From a virus, in IMG/VR virus record IMGVR_UViG_3300025646_000339, positions 1 to 24,893 of that record: 24,893 bases of DNA. One strand, 5' to 3'. The position numbers and the translations under genes were made by a program. The notes beneath the pieces were generated by a model. That model was not told the DNA's origin. It saw nothing but the letters and a program-made list of their open reading frames with translations, and did not search any database. Within the stretch, counting starts at the first letter, position 1; every line of letters starts with the position of its first letter. Positions 22,320 through 24,893 of the stretch are shown here, in pieces.

Positions 22320-22592
22320 ATGGCTACATACACAATCACTTTGACAGAAGCAGAAGATAAGGCAATTCGGTACTTGGTGGATGACCCTCAAGATTGGATT
22401 CAGAACGCCGCAGGCAGTCAAGCACAGCGAGGTGTTGACGCTATTTATGCTGTGGAAGTTGAACGCATGACTGCTGACCCCAACATCGTCAGTATCCCAG
22501 CGAACAAGGAGCAGGTTGTGTTGGATGCGGAGGTGCTGTCTGTTGTGGAACGTAACGAACAAGCCGAGTTCCCTGACCCGCCACAGGAGTAA
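22320..22592 (+). CDS. Small fibre partner protein B (90 aa)
   Basis: GGGAG precedes ATG 22320. It is a paralogue of the protein at 21050-21331, with ATYTITLTEAEDKAI, QDWIQNAAGSQAQRGVDAIY, DPNIVSIPANKEQVVLDAEVLSVVE, and a Pro-rich end whose AEFPDPPQE resembles the end of the chaperone-like protein behind fibre 1. Directly behind fibre 3, it repeats the fibre-plus-partner arrangement. Role is inferred from that context. Confidence 0.75.
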   Translation: MATYTITLTEAEDKAIRYLVDDPQDWIQNAAGSQAQRGVDAIYAVEVERMTADPNIVSIPANKEQVVLDAEVLSVVERNEQAEFPDPPQE

Positions 22593-22595
22593 CCG

Positions 22596-23672
22596 ATGAG
22601 TCGGCTGTACGAATCCTCCACCGACTACGAAGAACACATAACGTACGCCGGAAACACCGTAGAACAAGACTACGACAACCCCGACTACCTATACGACCGG
22701 GAACAACTCACCTACGAAGGCACCACCGCCAACGTCGCACAAGGCTACGCATCCACAGCCCTGACGTATTCTACGAATACGACCGGCTACAACGGGTCAC
22801 GCACACTCGACACCACCGCTACCGGAACCGGCACCGGCAGCTCCACAACCATAGGTGTTCGCATAGCGTTCCGCACCGCCACAGGTGACGGCACCGGCAC
22901 CTCAACAGCAACAGGTTTACACGTCGCCCCACGCACAGCAACCGGCGACGGCACAGGAACCTCTGCTACAACCGGCCTACATATTGCGCCACGCACCGCC
23001 ACAGGCAGCGGAACAGGCACATCCAACAACGCCATCCTGCACAAACTATTACGCACCGCATACGGCAGCGGAGGCGCAAGCACCGGAGACAGCGCAACCG
23101 GACTACACATCGCACCCCGAACAGCAACCGGCGAGGGTGACGGAACCTCTGCTGTTGTCCAGGTACGCACCACGTTCGCTACAGGCAGCGCGTCAGGGGC
23201 AGGCACCTCAACTGCGATCGGTGTCCATATTGCTCCACGCACCGCTACAGGCTCAGGTGACAGCACCCAAACCGCCAGCGGACTACACATCGCCCCACGC
23301 ACAGCAACCGGAACAGGAACAGGCACAGCCACCTCCATCGGCGCACGCTTCGTGTTCCGTGAAGCAAGCAACACCGGCAACGGAGCAGACATCCCAGCCA
23401 CCTGGACAAAGAGCTTCATCTTCCGGCCACCCGTCGAAGCCGACTTCCCGTGGGCAAACTACCATTCCGCAACCCCAGCAAACCGGCTGTTCTCACGGCT
23501 CACCCCCGGCGAACGCCGACTCAACGTCTACAAACTCAGCGACGGAACCTACACCTCAATAGATCCACGCAACGACAACGCTGTCGTCAAAATCTATTTC
23601 GGTTCACACGAAAACTTTGTGACCGCAGAAGAAAAAGCAGACCTAGTAGCAGCAGGATACGATGTGACCTGA
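22596..23672 (+). CDS. Repeat-rich structural protein (358 aa) with a C-terminal module shared with the next gene
   Basis: GGAG sits nine bases before ATG 22596. Residues 1-73 are acidic and Tyr-rich. Residues 74-255 hold nine repeats of about 20 residues, with consensus TATGxGTGTS then ATGLHIAPR; one repeat has 22. Thr/Gly-rich beta repeats suggest an elongated fibre or surface decoration. The C-terminus (about 300-358: RRLNVYKLSDGTYTS, then VTAEEKADLVAAGYDVT) matches that of the following 95-residue protein and could be a common attachment module. Codons are C/A-ending, in sharp contrast to the T/G-ending genes upstream. No family is recognised. Confidence 0.78.
   Translation: MSRLYESSTDYEEHITYAGNTVEQDYDNPDYLYDREQLTYEGTTANVAQGYASTALTYSTNTTGYNGSRTLDTTATGTGTGSSTTIGVRIAFRTATGDGTGTSTATGLHVAPRTATGDGTGTSATTGLHIAPRTATGSGTGTSNNAILHKLLRTAYGSGGASTGDSATGLHIAPRTATGEGDGTSAVVQVRTTFATGSASGAGTSTAIGVHIAPRTATGSGDSTQTASGLHIAPRTATGTGTGTATSIGARFVFREASNTGNGADIPATWTKSFIFRPPVEADFPWANYHSATPANRLFSRLTPGERRLNVYKLSDGTYTSIDPRNDNAVVKIYFGSHENFVTAEEKADLVAAGYDVT
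22815..23360 (+). repeat. Nine tandem ~60-bp coding repeats
   Basis: The repeats encode the Thr/Gly-rich units of the 358-residue protein. DNA copies of the segment encoding LHIAPRTATG are similar but not identical, so they are diverged coding repeats and not a recent expansion. The array could change length by recombination, making fibre length variable between related phages. Confidence 0.8.
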
Positions 23673-23959
23673 TGGCAACATTCACACCACCCACCGACAA
23701 CCTTCACCACTTCTCAGATTTTGATGTGGATATCCCGTGGAACGAAGAACAACGGTTAGCGTTCCGGTTCCTACAGCACTACCGGCCAAACCCCCGTGGA
23801 CGAAACATCTACAAACTTGATGACGGCACCTATGTAGAATCAGAACCGTCAGATATGTCAACAGTTATCCACACCTATCAAGGGGGTCACGACCATGAAG
23901 TTTCCGCTACCGAAGCGGCAAGTCTTACTGCTGCGGGTTACGGCGACTATATTTCGTGA
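23672..23959 (+). CDS. Hypothetical virion protein (95 aa) sharing a C-terminal module
   Basis: ATG 23672 overlaps the previous stop (TGATG). The product begins MATFTPPTDNLHHFSDFDVD. Its residues about 40-95 (RPNPRGRNIYKLDDGTYVE, then GGHDHEVSATEAASLTAAGY) align with the last 55 residues of the repeat protein, including YKLxDGTY and the final AAGY. It may be a stand-alone copy of the attachment module. No enzymatic motif is seen. Confidence 0.75.
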   Translation: MATFTPPTDNLHHFSDFDVDIPWNEEQRLAFRFLQHYRPNPRGRNIYKLDDGTYVESEPSDMSTVIHTYQGGHDHEVSATEAASLTAAGYGDYIS

Positions 23960-23961
23960 CT

Positions 23962-24228
23962 ATGAAACATCGTGAAGTACATCCAACGCTTGATATTGAA
24001 GGCTGTTTCGGCTGTCGGATTGCGGGCGTTTCGTTCGCAGCGTCATCAATGCCGTCCCGAAAGATCGAAAATAATCGTATTGAAGCCACAGAACGTCAAT
24101 GGTCTAAAGACATGGATGCCTATAAGCGGCTCAAACAGGACGGTTTGCAACCAGCCAAAATTGATGGGGCGAGGGAAATCGAGCAGAAAGCTACCCACCG
24201 CTCGCAGGTAGAGACTGGCATTCTGTAG
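23962..24228 (+). CDS. Conserved-looking small phage protein (88 aa)
   Basis: The start is ATG 23962, two bases after the previous stop; a GTG at 23956 would give a GTGA overlap and two more residues. Neither has a ribosome site, so it relies on coupling. Blocks include EGCFGCRIAGVSFAASSMPSRK and QWSKDMDAYKRLKQDGLQP with KIDGAREIE, a set I recall from small proteins of other actinophages and cyanophages. A CxxC pair near the N-terminus could bind metal. Function is unknown. Confidence 0.7.
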   Translation: MKHREVHPTLDIEGCFGCRIAGVSFAASSMPSRKIENNRIEATERQWSKDMDAYKRLKQDGLQPAKIDGAREIEQKATHRSQVETGIL

Positions 24229-24234
24229 TACAAT
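24229..24234 (+). promoter_or_regulatory. -10 element, likely leaderless transcript for the basic-protein cluster
   Basis: TACAAT ends six bases before ATG 24241, placing the transcription start at the start codon. No Shine-Dalgarno precedes it. The layout mirrors the terminase start at 4737-4750. No good -35 is seen. Confidence 0.45.
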
Positions 24235-24240
24235 TAGCGC

Positions 24241-24498
24241 ATGGCTGTGTATCAGGGCAAGAACGTGGAGTTGGATTCTCCTCGTCGTATCCGTAAGGGT
24301 GAACCTGGTTATGGCCGCAAGAAGTCTGTCGTGTATGTGAAGGACGGTTCACGGGTTAAGAAAGTTATGTTTGGTGATCCGAACATGAAGATCAAGAAGC
24401 AAGATCCTGCCCGTAAAAAGTCGTTTGATGCACGCCACAACTGCGATAGTCCGGGTCCTAAAACACAGGCACGCTATTGGAGCTGCAAAGCATGGTAG
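24241..24498 (+). CDS. Basic small protein with RHNC...YWSCKAW C-terminus (85 aa)
   Basis: Starts at ATG 24241, directly behind a -10 element, with no ribosome site. The protein is strongly basic: RRIRKGEPGYGRKKSVVYVK, DPNMKIKKQDPARKKSFDARH, then NCDSPGPKTQARYWSCKAW. I recall this C-terminal signature from small proteins of many marine and freshwater phages; its two Cys and the His could hold a metal. A DNA- or capsid-binding role is plausible given the charge. It overlaps the next gene by seven bases. Confidence 0.78.
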   Translation: MAVYQGKNVELDSPRRIRKGEPGYGRKKSVVYVKDGSRVKKVMFGDPNMKIKKQDPARKKSFDARHNCDSPGPKTQARYWSCKAW

Positions 24499-24653
24499 CA
24501 AAGAAAGCGTTTTGGGATAAGCCAAGCCCTGTCAAAAAGTCAAAGGGTTTGTCTGATGTCCAGAAGAAAGCAGCGAAAGCCCGTGCTGCGAGAGCTGGCC
24601 GTCCGTATCCGAATCTAGTTGATAATGCTTGGGCATCAAGAAAGAAGAAGTGA
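24492..24653 (+). CDS. Lysine-rich microprotein 1 (53 aa)
   Basis: ATG 24492 lies seven bases inside the preceding gene and opens a 53-codon frame (MVAKKAFWDKPSPVKKSKG, then AAKARAARAGRPYPNLVD) ending RKKK. It is highly basic with an Ala/Lys/Arg helix. First of three consecutive microgenes ending in lysine runs, separated by one base or overlapping. Likely nucleic-acid binding; no family assigned. Confidence 0.7.
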   Translation: MVAKKAFWDKPSPVKKSKGLSDVQKKAAKARAARAGRPYPNLVDNAWASRKKK

Positions 24654-24654
24654 C

Positions 24655-24789
24655 ATGGCACATTACGGTGGCGTTTACATGAAGAAGAAGGGCGGGAAGT
24701 CCGCTCAGTCAAACGGTCCTGGTTCCAAGTCGTTTGGTCCTGCCTTGTCTACGGCAGAATCGAAAGTGAAGAAGGGCAAGAAACGCTGA
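24655..24789 (+). CDS. Lysine-rich microprotein 2 (44 aa)
   Basis: Begins one base after the previous stop (TGACATG). The product MAHYGGVYMKKKGGKSAQS... is Gly/Ser/Lys-rich, probably disordered, and ends KKGKKR. No Shine-Dalgarno beyond AAGAAGAAG, a purine run that can act as a weak one. Part of the polybasic cluster. Confidence 0.65.
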   Translation: MAHYGGVYMKKKGGKSAQSNGPGSKSFGPALSTAESKVKKGKKR

Positions 24790-24893
24790 TGCCGATGAAA
24801 AAGAAGAAGGCTCCTGCTGGCTACCATTACATGCCGAACGGGAAGTTGATGAAAGATTCGGCACATAAAGGTTCGGGTAAGAAGAAGAAGTGA
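24789..24893 (+). CDS. Lysine-rich microprotein 3 (34 aa)
   Basis: ATG 24789 shares a base with the previous stop (TGATG). The product is MPMKKKKAPAGYHYMPNGK..., ending GSGKKKK. The AGYHYMPNGKLMKDS core is one I recall in tiny proteins of other phages, unconfirmed here. The stop is the last base of the window, so anything following is unseen. Confidence 0.65.
   Translation: MPMKKKKAPAGYHYMPNGKLMKDSAHKGSGKKKK

Noticed and set aside
22815-23360. Regular repeats that could be a CRISPR array
   Set aside because: The repeats are in one open reading frame, diverged at the DNA level, without unique spacers of constant length.

Overview
The window is a piece of a tailed double-stranded DNA phage genome. 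A terminase, portal, scaffold and an N4-gp56-type major capsid protein lie in order on the plus strand, and a DNA adenine methylase and a replication initiator lie on the minus strand. Several features suggest an actinobacterial host: possible leaderless transcripts, GTG starts, extended -10 promoters, a GP88-like Cys-rich protein and a Gp80-like tail protein. This is inference, and no host gene is present to confirm it. No tape-measure protein, tail sheath or tail tube is visible. A 1654-residue protein plus three medium-sized structural proteins sit between portal and capsid, which fits a short-tailed (podovirus-like) virion with internal ejection proteins. No integrase, repressor, polymerase or lysis gene is visible, so the window is probably not the whole genome; the left edge cuts a gene.

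Layout. (1) Positions 1-2347, minus strand: a seven-gene operon of small, mostly unknown proteins. Every junction is an exact 4-base ATGA overlap. It includes a GP88-like Cys-rich protein, a 46-residue Cys-rich zinc-binding candidate and a truncated membrane/Cys-rich protein. (2) 2348-3103: about 750 bases without a convincing gene, holding an A/C-only tract, a run of hairpins and a flip in strand composition. (3) 3104-4590, minus strand: a lambda-O-like initiator followed by a D12-class Dam methylase. Three 12-bp iterons lie inside the initiator gene and are conserved at the DNA level across different reading frames, so this is a strong candidate replication origin. (4) 4591-4749: a divergent control region with a TTGACA promoter to the left, a TATGAT element to the right and an inverted repeat between them. 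(5) 4750-17070, plus strand: TerL with an N-terminal HTH, a 30-residue zinc ribbon, portal, a short linker protein, the giant internal protein and three further structural proteins, nearly all translationally coupled. (6) 17072-18670: a scaffold and capsid unit with its own extended -10 promoter, a hairpin-capped leader and a UUCG-loop terminator. (7) 18677-22592: a new promoter, then a Gp80-like protein and three tail-fibre genes sharing one N-terminal anchor module. Each fibre is followed by a small gene likely to be its partner or chaperone. (8) 22596-24228: a 358-residue protein with nine 20-residue repeats, a 95-residue protein sharing its C-terminal module, and a Cys-containing small protein. 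(9) 24229-24893: a possible leaderless transcript with an 85-residue basic protein and three lysine-tailed microproteins of 53, 44 and 34 residues.

The most interesting points are the in-gene iteron origin with its frame-shift signature, the three fibre/partner cassettes with composition breaks at the module junction, the ATGA-chained early operon, the structured intergenic region, and the polybasic microprotein cluster.
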